Origin: Bacteroidales bacterium
Lineage (GTDB): Bacteria; Bacteroidota; Bacteroidia; Bacteroidales; DTU049
NCBI GenBank assembly: GCA_018432645.1
Contig: JAHDSP010000479.1
Coordinates: 1-7,024 of the forward strand
Reading direction: 5' to 3'
DNA length: 7,024 nt
In this document: positions 1-6,562 of the stretch, piece after piece
Numbering within the stretch: position 1 is the stretch's first letter
Layout of the letters: the number at the start of each line of letters is the position of its first letter
Position numbers and translations under genes: made by a program
The notes under the pieces: generated by a model
Database searches by the model: none
Seen by the model: only the letters and a program-made list of their open reading frames with translations
Told to the model about the DNA's origin: nothing

Positions 1-561
1 AGGATTTGGCGTGGACCCAAGGCAGCAATAATCTGGACCACTTTCACCAGTTCCGCTATTAACTCCAGCAGGGAAATTATAAGTAGTGCCAGTACAAAAT
101 GGATCAGCAGTAGCACAGGTAGCACCACCACTACCACCTCCTCCTCCGCTAGCACTCCATTTTAATGTCATACATGTTGACTGATTTTGACAATTGTATT
201 TACTCAATAAAAGTGTAACTGTACCAGTGAAATTAGCTGTCCATGTGATAGAAGATTGCAAACCGCATGCATCATCATTATATGCTAAAACGGTTCCACT
301 ACCACAAGTATTACCTTGAAATAAAGTTAGCTGGGTATCAAAATCTGTATCACCACAAGTTTCCCATGTATAGGTGACTCCTGAAGTTACATTATAACTA
401 GAATATTCTCCACCATACACGCATGTACTAACAGTTATAGTTTGTCCTGGACTAATTGATTGCGTAGAAGTTGGATAATTACTATTACAATTATAGCATT
501 GAGAAAATACTTTAATTTGAATAATCAAAATAAAAATCAACAAAGTAAAAATTTTTTTCAT
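1..561 (-). CDS. Secreted cysteine-rich beta-sandwich protein, 3' end cut by window edge
   Basis: The frame is open from the ATG at 559-561 to the left edge, giving 187 residues and no stop, so the C-terminus is missing. Residues 1-20 form a Sec signal peptide (MKKIF, a hydrophobic stretch, cut before QCYNC). Residues about 21-137 form a Cys-rich, Thr/Ser-rich domain with the motifs TWETCGDTDFDTQLTLF and YNDDACG. This resembles the PPC-like beta-sandwich modules of secreted Bacteroidota proteins. A glycine linker at residues 139-146 leads into a second module starting CATADPFCTGTTYNFPAG and reaching CCLGSTPNP. From memory, that pattern opens a domain common in large Bacteroidota proteins that end in T9SS sorting domains. 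I infer a multi-domain extracellular protein, probably T9SS-exported, but its sorting domain would lie outside the window. It has its own candidate -7 box upstream and no Shine-Dalgarno sequence. No specific function can be assigned. Confidence 0.82.
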   Translation of the reverse strand, partial: MKKIFTLLIFILIIQIKVFSQCYNCNSNYPTSTQSISPGQTITVSTCVYGGEYSSYNVTSGVTYTWETCGDTDFDTQLTLFQGNTCGSGTVLAYNDDACGLQSSITWTANFTGTVTLLLSKYNCQNQSTCMTLKWSASGGGGGSGGATCATADPFCTGTTYNFPAGVNSGTGESGPDYCCLGSTPNP

Positions 562-740
562 GTATAATATTTTAAAATTTTATAAACAATTTTTTCTTTA
601 AGCAAATTTACTATATTTTTTTTAATTATCTCTATTTTTTATATAACTAAGCTATAATATATATTATTTTAGTCAAATGACATATTTATTAATATTAATT
701 TTTAAAAATTAAATTCAATAGTAAAATTTAATATATCTTA
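562..740. other. AT-rich intergenic gap between tandem minus-strand genes
   Basis: This 179-base gap lies between the stop of the 782-aa gene and the start of the partial gene. It is almost entirely A/T. Besides the -7-like box it holds two perfect AT-only palindromes, at 654-667 (14 bases) and 695-712 (18 bases, TTAATTTTT followed by AAAAATTAA). The larger lies 29 bases past the upstream stop codon and could help define the 3' end of the operon transcript. It has no G/C pairs and no T-run after it on the transcribed strand, so it is not a convincing intrinsic terminator. No small ORF or RNA gene was recognised. Confidence 0.5.
603..610 (-). promoter_or_regulatory. Candidate Bacteroidota -7 promoter box (TAAATTTG)
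   Basis: On the minus strand this reads TAAATTTG and matches the Bacteroidota sigma-ABfr -7 consensus TAnnTTTG. It lies 41 bases before the ATG of the partial secreted-protein gene, which fits a leader of roughly 35 nt. No clear TTTG -33 element lies about 20 bases further upstream; that stretch is only A/T. The same nine bases (TAAATTTGC) recur upstream of the three-gene cluster, which strengthens the call slightly. In such AT-rich DNA a chance match is possible. Confidence 0.42.
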
Positions 741-3089
741 TTAATGAATAACATTAATAATACCTCTATAAATTTTATCTTTCATATTTAAAGTTGTAAA
801 TTTTATTATAAAGATATAACTATTAGGATTTATTTCTCTATCATTTTTGTCAGCAATATTACCATCCCAAGGCTTATTAATATCAGTAGTATGGAACATT
901 AATTTACCCGTTTTGCTAAAGATAAAGATTTCATAACTTTCTGTATCTATCCCCTGTATAAATGGAGTAAAATAATCATTTAGATTATCTCTATTTGGTG
1001 TAAAGGCATTAGGTATAAATATTTGAAAATTTTCAATAACAACGATTGAATCTTCATATACAGAAGTGCAATTGTATTGATCTGTAGCATACAAAGTAAT
1101 TACAAAAGTGCCATCATTTATATATCTATGAGTTGGATTAGCTTCTTCGCTATAAGTGCCATCACCAAAATCGTATAAATAATTTGTAGCTCCTATAGTA
1201 TAATTATAAAATTCAATAGGTTCACCATCCATATACCAAGTATAAACACTTGGAGTAAATCTAGCATTAGGTCCAGACCAATAAGGAACATCGATACTAG
1301 CTTCTTGAGTACATAAATCATCTGTTATAGTTACGAAATAAGTACCACTTTGCAAATTATATAATTCATTAGTATCTAAAGTAGAGTTATGACTCCAATG
1401 ATAAGAAATAGGAAGTAAGTTATCAGTAACATTTATAATAATTGCACCATCTCGATTGCCACAATGTTCTGGAAAAGATTGTGTTGTAAAATTAAAAGGT
1501 GGCTTAGTTTCTATTAATGTTTGCCCAATAGTCATACAACCATTAGCATCGGTTACAGTTACAAAATAAACTCCTCCACTTAGTTCTGTAATAGTTTGTG
1601 TAGTTGCTGGAGGAATAGTATTCCATAAATATTGATATGGTGGAGTACCAGTCAAATTAGTGATTTCTGCTAATCCATTATTTGAATTACAATAAGCTGG
1701 TTGAGTATTTATGTCAAAGTTAGGAAGAGGATTTACAGTAATAGTAACAGTGGCAGACGAGCTACAATTTGTTCCAAGGAAACCTGTTACAGTATATGTA
1801 GTAGTTTGATTAGGTATAATAATTAAATTTGCACTATTGATCCCATTACTCCAATGATAATTATCTGCACCAGTTACGTGTAGATATGCTGTATCACCAA
1901 TGCATATTGCAGTATCATTAACAATAAGTTGTGGATTGGTCAGTACTGTTACAATAGCAGTTGTACTATTAGTGCAACTATGATTATCTGTCCCTGTAAC
2001 AGAATATGAGGTAGTAGTTATTGGATTTACTTGAATAGTATTAGTATTTTGTCCATTGCTCCAGCTGTAATTTGTAGCGCCTTGTGCAGATAAAATAGCT
2101 GTATCTCCTAAACATATAGTTTGATTATCTACAGTGATAGTAGGCAAGGAATAAATATTTATAGTAATTGAATTTGAATCTGTACAACCATCAAGACTAG
2201 TACCAGTAACGCTAAAAGTAGTTTGTTGATTAATAATTGGATTGATAGTTTGGGTATTTTGTCCATTTGACCACAGATAAGTATTAGCTCCGTTAGCGGT
2301 AATATTGACTGAAGAACCTTCACATACTGTAGAAGGATTGGCTATAATTGTAATATTGGGTAAAGGATTTACTACAATAGTAGCTGTAGCACTGGCAGTA
2401 CATCCTAAAGAACTAGTACCTGTAACTGTATAAATTGTTGTTGTAGTAGGATTTAAATTTAATGAAAATTGATTGCTACCATTATCCCATTGATAGCCCA
2501 TGGCGTCGCCAGTTACTGAAATTGTGCCAGTTTCACCATTACAAATTGTATCATTAGTAGTAGAAATAGTTGGACTACTTGCTATTAAAATATATATAGA
2601 TAAAGTAGAATAACATCCATTGGGTGCTGTGCCTGTAACTTGAAAAAGTGAAGAAGTATCAACAGAAATTATTATTTGATTTGTATTATCACCAGTATTC
2701 CAATTGTAATTTGTTCCTGGAATATCAGAACTAACAGTTATAGTATCAATACCGCCAATATCACAAAAAACAGTTGTAGTAGCTGAATATGATAGATTAG
2801 GTTTAGGCAAAACTGTTATCGTTACTGTCGCAGAAGCTGTTTCACTAGCAGGAGAGGTTCCTGTAAGTGTATAAGTAGTTGTAAGTGTAGGAGAAACATT
2901 AATAGAATTAGTAGTACTGTCATTTGACCAAAAATATGTAGTGCCAGGAATATTACTGTTTGCATTCAAACTAATAATATCGCCATTACAAATAGATGTG
3001 TCACTCGGTGAAATGCTAACTACCAATTGTCCATAAATAAAACTTATGTTAGTTAAAAATAAATAAAATAAGATTAAATAATTCTTCAT
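741..3089 (-). CDS. Ig-like/SprB/PKD repeat surface protein with T9SS type B sorting domain
   Basis: This is a complete 782-residue protein. Residues 1-20 are a signal peptide (MKNYLILFY... IYG, cut before QLVV). Six Ig-like repeats of 70-77 residues follow (about 22-456), each built as xICxGD...YxWSNG...TTTYxVTGT...GC. Two SprB-type repeats come next (457-530 and 531-606, with YQYLWNT, GVYFVTVTDANGC and GTYFVTITDD), then a PKD domain (607-688, YLYDFGDGTYS). The type B T9SS sorting domain (CHU_C family) fills 689-782, with FIPNAFTPNRDNLNDYF, PWDG and the terminal YRGIINVIH. Family knowledge says such proteins pass Sec and T9SS to the cell surface or medium and often act as adhesins; there is no catalytic domain. 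Ig repeats 2-6 each carry a Cys pair 46-50 residues apart, probably a disulfide; repeat 1 has only C34. The sorting domain is slightly divergent (NRDN for NGDG, FSKTG for FNRWG). It starts 15 bases after the 915-aa gene and is probably last in that operon. The ligand is unknown. Confidence 0.93.
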   Translation of the reverse strand: MKNYLILFYLFLTNISFIYGQLVVSISPSDTSICNGDIISLNANSNIPGTTYFWSNDSTTNSINVSPTLTTTYTLTGTSPASETASATVTITVLPKPNLSYSATTTVFCDIGGIDTITVSSDIPGTNYNWNTGDNTNQIIISVDTSSLFQVTGTAPNGCYSTLSIYILIASSPTISTTNDTICNGETGTISVTGDAMGYQWDNGSNQFSLNLNPTTTTIYTVTGTSSLGCTASATATIVVNPLPNITIIANPSTVCEGSSVNITANGANTYLWSNGQNTQTINPIINQQTTFSVTGTSLDGCTDSNSITINIYSLPTITVDNQTICLGDTAILSAQGATNYSWSNGQNTNTIQVNPITTTSYSVTGTDNHSCTNSTTAIVTVLTNPQLIVNDTAICIGDTAYLHVTGADNYHWSNGINSANLIIIPNQTTTYTVTGFLGTNCSSSATVTITVNPLPNFDINTQPAYCNSNNGLAEITNLTGTPPYQYLWNTIPPATTQTITELSGGVYFVTVTDANGCMTIGQTLIETKPPFNFTTQSFPEHCGNRDGAIIINVTDNLLPISYHWSHNSTLDTNELYNLQSGTYFVTITDDLCTQEASIDVPYWSGPNARFTPSVYTWYMDGEPIEFYNYTIGATNYLYDFGDGTYSEEANPTHRYINDGTFVITLYATDQYNCTSVYEDSIVVIENFQIFIPNAFTPNRDNLNDYFTPFIQGIDTESYEIFIFSKTGKLMFHTTDINKPWDGNIADKNDREINPNSYIFIIKFTTLNMKDKIYRGIINVIH
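1722..3026 (-). repeat. Six tandem Ig-like repeats, about 210-230 bases each
   Basis: The region encodes residues 22-456 of the 782-aa protein. Approximate unit borders in residues are 22-96, 97-173, 174-244, 246-316, 317-386 and 387-456. Each unit has an early Cys in an xICxGD-like motif, a central W in a YxWSNG-like motif, a TTTYxVTGT strand, a late GC or NC, and a closing VTVNPLP-like linker. Units 4 and 5 are most alike in the centre (YLWSNGQNTQTI and YSWSNGQNTNTI). Identity between units is mainly at protein level; shared DNA runs are short, such as GTATTTTGTCCATT near 2045 and 2255, so the array looks old rather than freshly duplicated. Confidence 0.85.
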
Positions 3090-3104
3090 TTATTAATAAT
3101 TAAA

Positions 3105-5852
3105 TCATTTTACAACTGTAATTGACCCTTTATATACTTTATTGGGATTGTTTGGTCCATTTCCAGTAAATAAAACATAATAATATGTACCACCTGGCTG
3201 GTCTTTAGCATCCCAAGTATTATCATAACCATTAGCTTCATAAACAGTATTTCCCCATCTATTTAAAATAGTAAGTACAGAAGAAGGATATTTATCAATA
3301 TTTTCAATATAAAATACATCATTTATGCCATCACTATTAGGAGTAATTACATTAGGAATTTTTAATATATCATCTAATAAGATTACATCATAAAAACTAG
3401 TATCTGAGCATCCCCATCCATTAAATGCAACTAGCATGACAGTGTATTCACCTTCATTCATATATGAATGAGATGCATAGTCAATATTTGTCGTTGTGGA
3501 ATCTCCAAAATCCCATAATATATGAGTATCTCCACTACTTTCATTATAACATTGAATAGTGTATGTAGGATCATTACTTGCATATACTATCGTTGGATAG
3601 ACATATCCATCAGCAATTGGTCTAGGATAAACTGTTATTAAATCTTCATAATGAGCTGTAGTATCACAGCCGAATTCATTGGTTACAGTAAGCCAAACAT
3701 CTATATTCCCTGAGGTATTAAATTTATGTAAAGGATTATAAATAGTATCACCGAAGCTCCATAAATATTGATTAGTAGGAAAATATTCATAATTAGTTTC
3801 AACAAATTGTACATATAATGGTTGACAACCAATGGTAGGTTCTGCCATAATATTCACAGGTGGTAAGTCATGAAGTTCAATTAGAGAAATACTACCATTA
3901 ACTGAGCAACTATAATTATCATAGACTATAATAGTATAAGTACCTTTGGGTAAACTGTCGAAAATATTTGAAGTAGAATTAATATTATTAGGCAAGAGTG
4001 TAAAATTATAAGGTGGAGTACCACCAGTTGCGTTTATCATTATTATACCCGTAGAATCATGCTCACACCAAATATCAACTTTATCTAAATCTATATCTAT
4101 TGGTGGATTACTAACAACATTTACGCTATCACTCACACTGCAGCCGCCTTCATCTGTTATTGTAACACTATAAGTCCCTACCCCTACCATTATTGAATCA
4201 ATAGGAATATTTGTAATAGTATCTCGATTTGTAGACCAATGAAAATTATATGGAGGCATACCATTATTCCCCCATGCTATTATCACTCCATTTGTCATGC
4301 CTTGGCATAAAACTGTATCCCCCACAATATTCATATTTAATGATGGTGCAGAAGTCATTAATTCTGGTGGGAATATAGAATCATGAAATCCTGCTATTTC
4401 CCATGTATCATCCATCCATGTCAAAGCAAAATCAGTAATATGCAAAGTATCATCTAGAAATGGACCAAAATGAAAACTAAAATGAGCTTTATTAGCTGAT
4501 AAATCTTGTCTTTGATTAGTAAAACATACTTCATTATCTTTATCTAAATCTACACATAAAGGTGGTAAATCATTTATTGCTTGCTTGATTAAATTTAAAT
4601 CAATATTAAGAGTAAAATCTAAACCAGTTATACCAAAATTAAGAACTATACTATCCCATACATGATTATTGAATTCATTTTCCATAAAATGTAATATTGG
4701 GCCAGTAGATAAACTATCCAATCCGAAACAAGGCCATAAAATATTCAGATTATTACCAACTTTGAAAGTAATAGTATCATTTATGCCATTTTGAATAATG
4801 TTATTATTAGTATCAACTTCTTCATATTGAACAGGTGTTGGAAAATGAAAAGTAGTATATAAAGTAGGGCAAAAAGTTAAATCTTGATGTAAATAATGAT
4901 TAGTAAATAAGCTTGCTTGATCTATTAAGGTATAATCTAAACTAATATTAATATTAGCATCATTAACAATTTGAATAGTACCGCTTAAAATATCAATAAA
5001 ATCATTTATAGCATCGGCAGTGGACCCTCCTATTACTTCTCCCATAAATTGGATAAATTGTATTATATCTAATCCTAGAGTCATATAATAATCTTGTCCT
5101 TTAGCTATTAAGCATTTATTAGGTAATATGTAATCATTGTATGAAGCAATATATGGTATATCAGCCCATAGAGATAGACCTGTTCCACCTATATCATTAA
5201 TAATAAGTGGAATAACTGGACTTTGACATATATCAGGATAATCATTTACAATACATGGATAAGTGGCAATACCAGTATAAGTATTTAGCTCAATTAATGT
5301 TAATGAATCATAGGGTACACCAACATTAAAAATATTTATTGGTGTACAACCTCCAACACATAACTGGCCACTTAAATCTATGTTTGCTCCAAATGAAAAA
5401 TTCATCCCTATAATTCCTTCTTCAGGGAAATGAGGATTTAGATAAGCACTTGGCAAAACAGTATAATCGGAGTTTACAGTAGCCCATTGACCTGGAATGA
5501 TTGTACCATAATCAGGAAATGTGAGAGTAATATCAACTGGATAATTAATATCTACCCATCCATTATTAAACCCACTAGCATAATATGTTAGAGCCATAGA
5601 TAAATAAGCATTTAAATCAAATTCTGCTCCCCACTCTCCTAAAATTCCTAGATCTTCAATGTAGCCAAAAGTTTGGTTTTCGCTAAACGTATAATTGAAA
5701 ATATCTTGGTGTATATTCAAACTCCAAGAACTACCATTAGGCCCCCACATATATTGATGATTCAAAGTCCAATCGATAGGGTGATGTACTGTATATGTTT
5801 GACAAAAAATATTTATTGGTAAAATAAATAATAAAATATATATATTTCTCAT
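3105..5852 (-). CDS. Secreted protein with unrecognised N-terminal region, SprB and PKD repeats, and T9SS type B sorting domain
   Basis: This is a complete 915-residue protein. Residues 1-17 look like a signal peptide (MRNIYILLFILPINIFC, then QTYTV). The F just before C17 argues against a lipobox. Residues about 18-500 are rich in aromatic, Asn and beta-strand-like sequence and match no family I recognise; landmarks are WVDINYPVDITLTFPDYG (99-116), CVGGC (165-169) and the acidic CVDLDKDNEVC (433-443). Two SprB-type repeats follow (about 505-585 and 586-664; GMPPYNFHWSTN, GTPPYNFTLLPN), then two PKD-like domains (665-742, YLWSFGD; 743-826, ILWDFGDSTT). A canonical type B T9SS sorting domain occupies 827-915 (KIPNVITPNSDGINDVF, ILNRWGNTVYE, GGTYYYVLF, terminal YKGSITVVK). 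It is expected at the cell surface or outside the cell. It sits 12 bases after the 159-aa gene and 15 before the 782-aa gene, so co-transcription is likely. Export is well supported; molecular function is unknown. Confidence 0.92.
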   Translation of the reverse strand: MRNIYILLFILPINIFCQTYTVHHPIDWTLNHQYMWGPNGSSWSLNIHQDIFNYTFSENQTFGYIEDLGILGEWGAEFDLNAYLSMALTYYASGFNNGWVDINYPVDITLTFPDYGTIIPGQWATVNSDYTVLPSAYLNPHFPEEGIIGMNFSFGANIDLSGQLCVGGCTPINIFNVGVPYDSLTLIELNTYTGIATYPCIVNDYPDICQSPVIPLIINDIGGTGLSLWADIPYIASYNDYILPNKCLIAKGQDYYMTLGLDIIQFIQFMGEVIGGSTADAINDFIDILSGTIQIVNDANINISLDYTLIDQASLFTNHYLHQDLTFCPTLYTTFHFPTPVQYEEVDTNNNIIQNGINDTITFKVGNNLNILWPCFGLDSLSTGPILHFMENEFNNHVWDSIVLNFGITGLDFTLNIDLNLIKQAINDLPPLCVDLDKDNEVCFTNQRQDLSANKAHFSFHFGPFLDDTLHITDFALTWMDDTWEIAGFHDSIFPPELMTSAPSLNMNIVGDTVLCQGMTNGVIIAWGNNGMPPYNFHWSTNRDTITNIPIDSIMVGVGTYSVTITDEGGCSVSDSVNVVSNPPIDIDLDKVDIWCEHDSTGIIMINATGGTPPYNFTLLPNNINSTSNIFDSLPKGTYTIIVYDNYSCSVNGSISLIELHDLPPVNIMAEPTIGCQPLYVQFVETNYEYFPTNQYLWSFGDTIYNPLHKFNTSGNIDVWLTVTNEFGCDTTAHYEDLITVYPRPIADGYVYPTIVYASNDPTYTIQCYNESSGDTHILWDFGDSTTTNIDYASHSYMNEGEYTVMLVAFNGWGCSDTSFYDVILLDDILKIPNVITPNSDGINDVFYIENIDKYPSSVLTILNRWGNTVYEANGYDNTWDAKDQPGGTYYYVLFTGNGPNNPNKVYKGSITVVK
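3861..4340 (-). repeat. Two SprB-type repeats within the 915-aa protein
   Basis: Residues about 505-664 hold two units of about 80 residues. Each has an early Cys (C516, C596), a GxPPYNF strand, a GTYSVTITD or GTYTIIVYD strand, and a late Cys (C571, C649). These features match the SprB repeat known from the Flavobacterium gliding adhesin SprB and many other T9SS cargo proteins. The same two-unit block precedes the PKD and sorting domains in the neighbouring 782-aa protein (residues 457-606, bases 1272-1721). Confidence 0.75.
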
Positions 5853-5864
5853 CTAAAAATTTTT

Positions 5865-6344
5865 TTAATTTTTAATTTCTAAAGTTTTAAATGATTCAGC
5901 TAAATGTGTGAAAAAGATTTCATCTATTTCATTGGGATATGCTGCGGTTAATATTACTATATGTGAGTCATCGCCTGTAAAATATGTTGTTCTAATAATA
6001 TTTATTTTTTTATCACCTTCATTTATCAAAATATATCCTTTTAATAATATTCCACTTTTACTATCTATATGATAATTATTTTCAATTAATAATGGAATGA
6101 TATTATTTTTTTTAAAAAAATTATTCGTATCAAAATTTTTCTTAAAATTTTCAAAATTTTTATTAGAAAGAATCTTTATTTGAATATTAATAAATCCTAA
6201 TGAATCTTGATAATTATAAATGTCATTGGTTGTAGAATTATATATATATTCAATTCCTTCTGGTGGATTATAATTAATAGTTTGACTAAATAAAATTTGA
6301 GAAAAAATTAATAGAATGCTAATTAATAAAATTTTACTTTTCAT
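5865..6344 (-). CDS. Small secreted or periplasmic protein, possibly PsbP/Mog1-like
   Basis: This is a complete 159-residue protein. Residues 1-20 form a clear signal peptide (MKSKI, hydrophobic core, ILFS cut before QTINYN). The mature part is about 139 residues, Asn/Ile/Lys-rich, with no Cys and no further membrane segment. The second half reads GILLKGYILI, then INIIRTTYFTGDDSHIVILT, then an acidic helix ending HLAESFKTLEI. This strand, strand, helix ending in SFKTL-type residues recalls small PsbP/Mog1-like (DUF1795-type) proteins, but that is a weak resemblance from memory, not an assignment. It has no T9SS sorting domain, so periplasmic or outer-membrane-associated location is more likely than T9SS export. 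It is first in the probable operon with the two T9SS cargo genes, 12 bases before the 915-aa gene, which suggests a linked role in their function or assembly. A -7-like box lies 17 bases before its ATG. Confidence 0.85.
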   Translation of the reverse strand: MKSKILLISILLIFSQILFSQTINYNPPEGIEYIYNSTTNDIYNYQDSLGFINIQIKILSNKNFENFKKNFDTNNFFKKNNIIPLLIENNYHIDSKSGILLKGYILINEGDKKINIIRTTYFTGDDSHIVILTAAYPNEIDEIFFTHLAESFKTLEIKN

Positions 6345-6361
6345 TTTATTTTTATTTATTG

Positions 6362-6369
6362 CAAATTTA
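6362..6369 (-). promoter_or_regulatory. Candidate -7 promoter box of the three-gene cluster (TAAATTTG)
   Basis: The minus strand reads TAAATTTG, fitting the Bacteroidota -7 consensus TAnnTTTG, 17 bases before the ATG of the 159-aa gene. Transcription starting just downstream would leave a very short leader of about ten bases. No TTTG appears at the expected -33 distance; the nearest candidate there is TTTA. The box and its next base (TAAATTTGC) are identical to those upstream of the partial gene at the left of the window. It would drive the 159-, 915- and 782-aa genes as one unit. Confidence 0.42.
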
Positions 6370-6525
6370 AAATAATTTTTTAAATAAATGAATATTTTTA
6401 TAAAAAAAATTTCATTGTTTAGATAAATTAAAATTATTTAAAAATGAAATGATTAAGAATAGAATTATATCTAGAGTAATTATAAAAATTAAAAGATGAA
6501 GAGAAATATAAAATGGGAGAATATG

Positions 6526-6562
6526 AATAGAAAAAAATAATTTTTATGTTAGGTTTTCTATT
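6526..6562 (-). terminator. Weak candidate terminator at the 3' end of the transposase gene
   Basis: A perfect 9-base inverted repeat (AATAGAAAA at 6526-6534 and TTTTCTATT at 6554-6562) flanks the transposase stop codon. On the minus transcript it would form a long-looped stem with a single G-C pair. A run of seven T on the transcribed strand lies at 6531-6537, partly inside the repeat. The stem is weak, so this is a possibility rather than a firm terminator. Confidence 0.25.

Noticed and set aside
654..667. Operator-like AT palindrome upstream of the partial gene
   Set aside because: It is an alternating A/T run of low complexity with no second copy, so there is no basis for a binding-site call.
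663..680. Sigma70-style TTGACT followed by TATAGC as the promoter of the left-hand gene
   Set aside because: The spacing is only 14 bases, and Bacteroidota do not use the TTGACA/TATAAT promoter form; the TAnnTTTG box nearer the gene is the better candidate.
695..712. Intrinsic terminator of the three-gene operon
   Set aside because: The palindrome is perfect but made only of A/T, with no T-run after it on the transcribed strand. Such palindromes are expected by chance in this composition.
1722..3026. CRISPR-like or direct-repeat array
   Set aside because: The periodicity of about 210-230 bases is explained by Ig-like protein repeats. There are no short identical repeats with uniform spacers.
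5799..5807. Lipoprotein signal at C17 of the 915-aa protein
   Set aside because: The residues before C17 are N-I-F, and Phe at -1 does not fit a lipobox. A type B T9SS sorting domain also fits a soluble secreted protein better.
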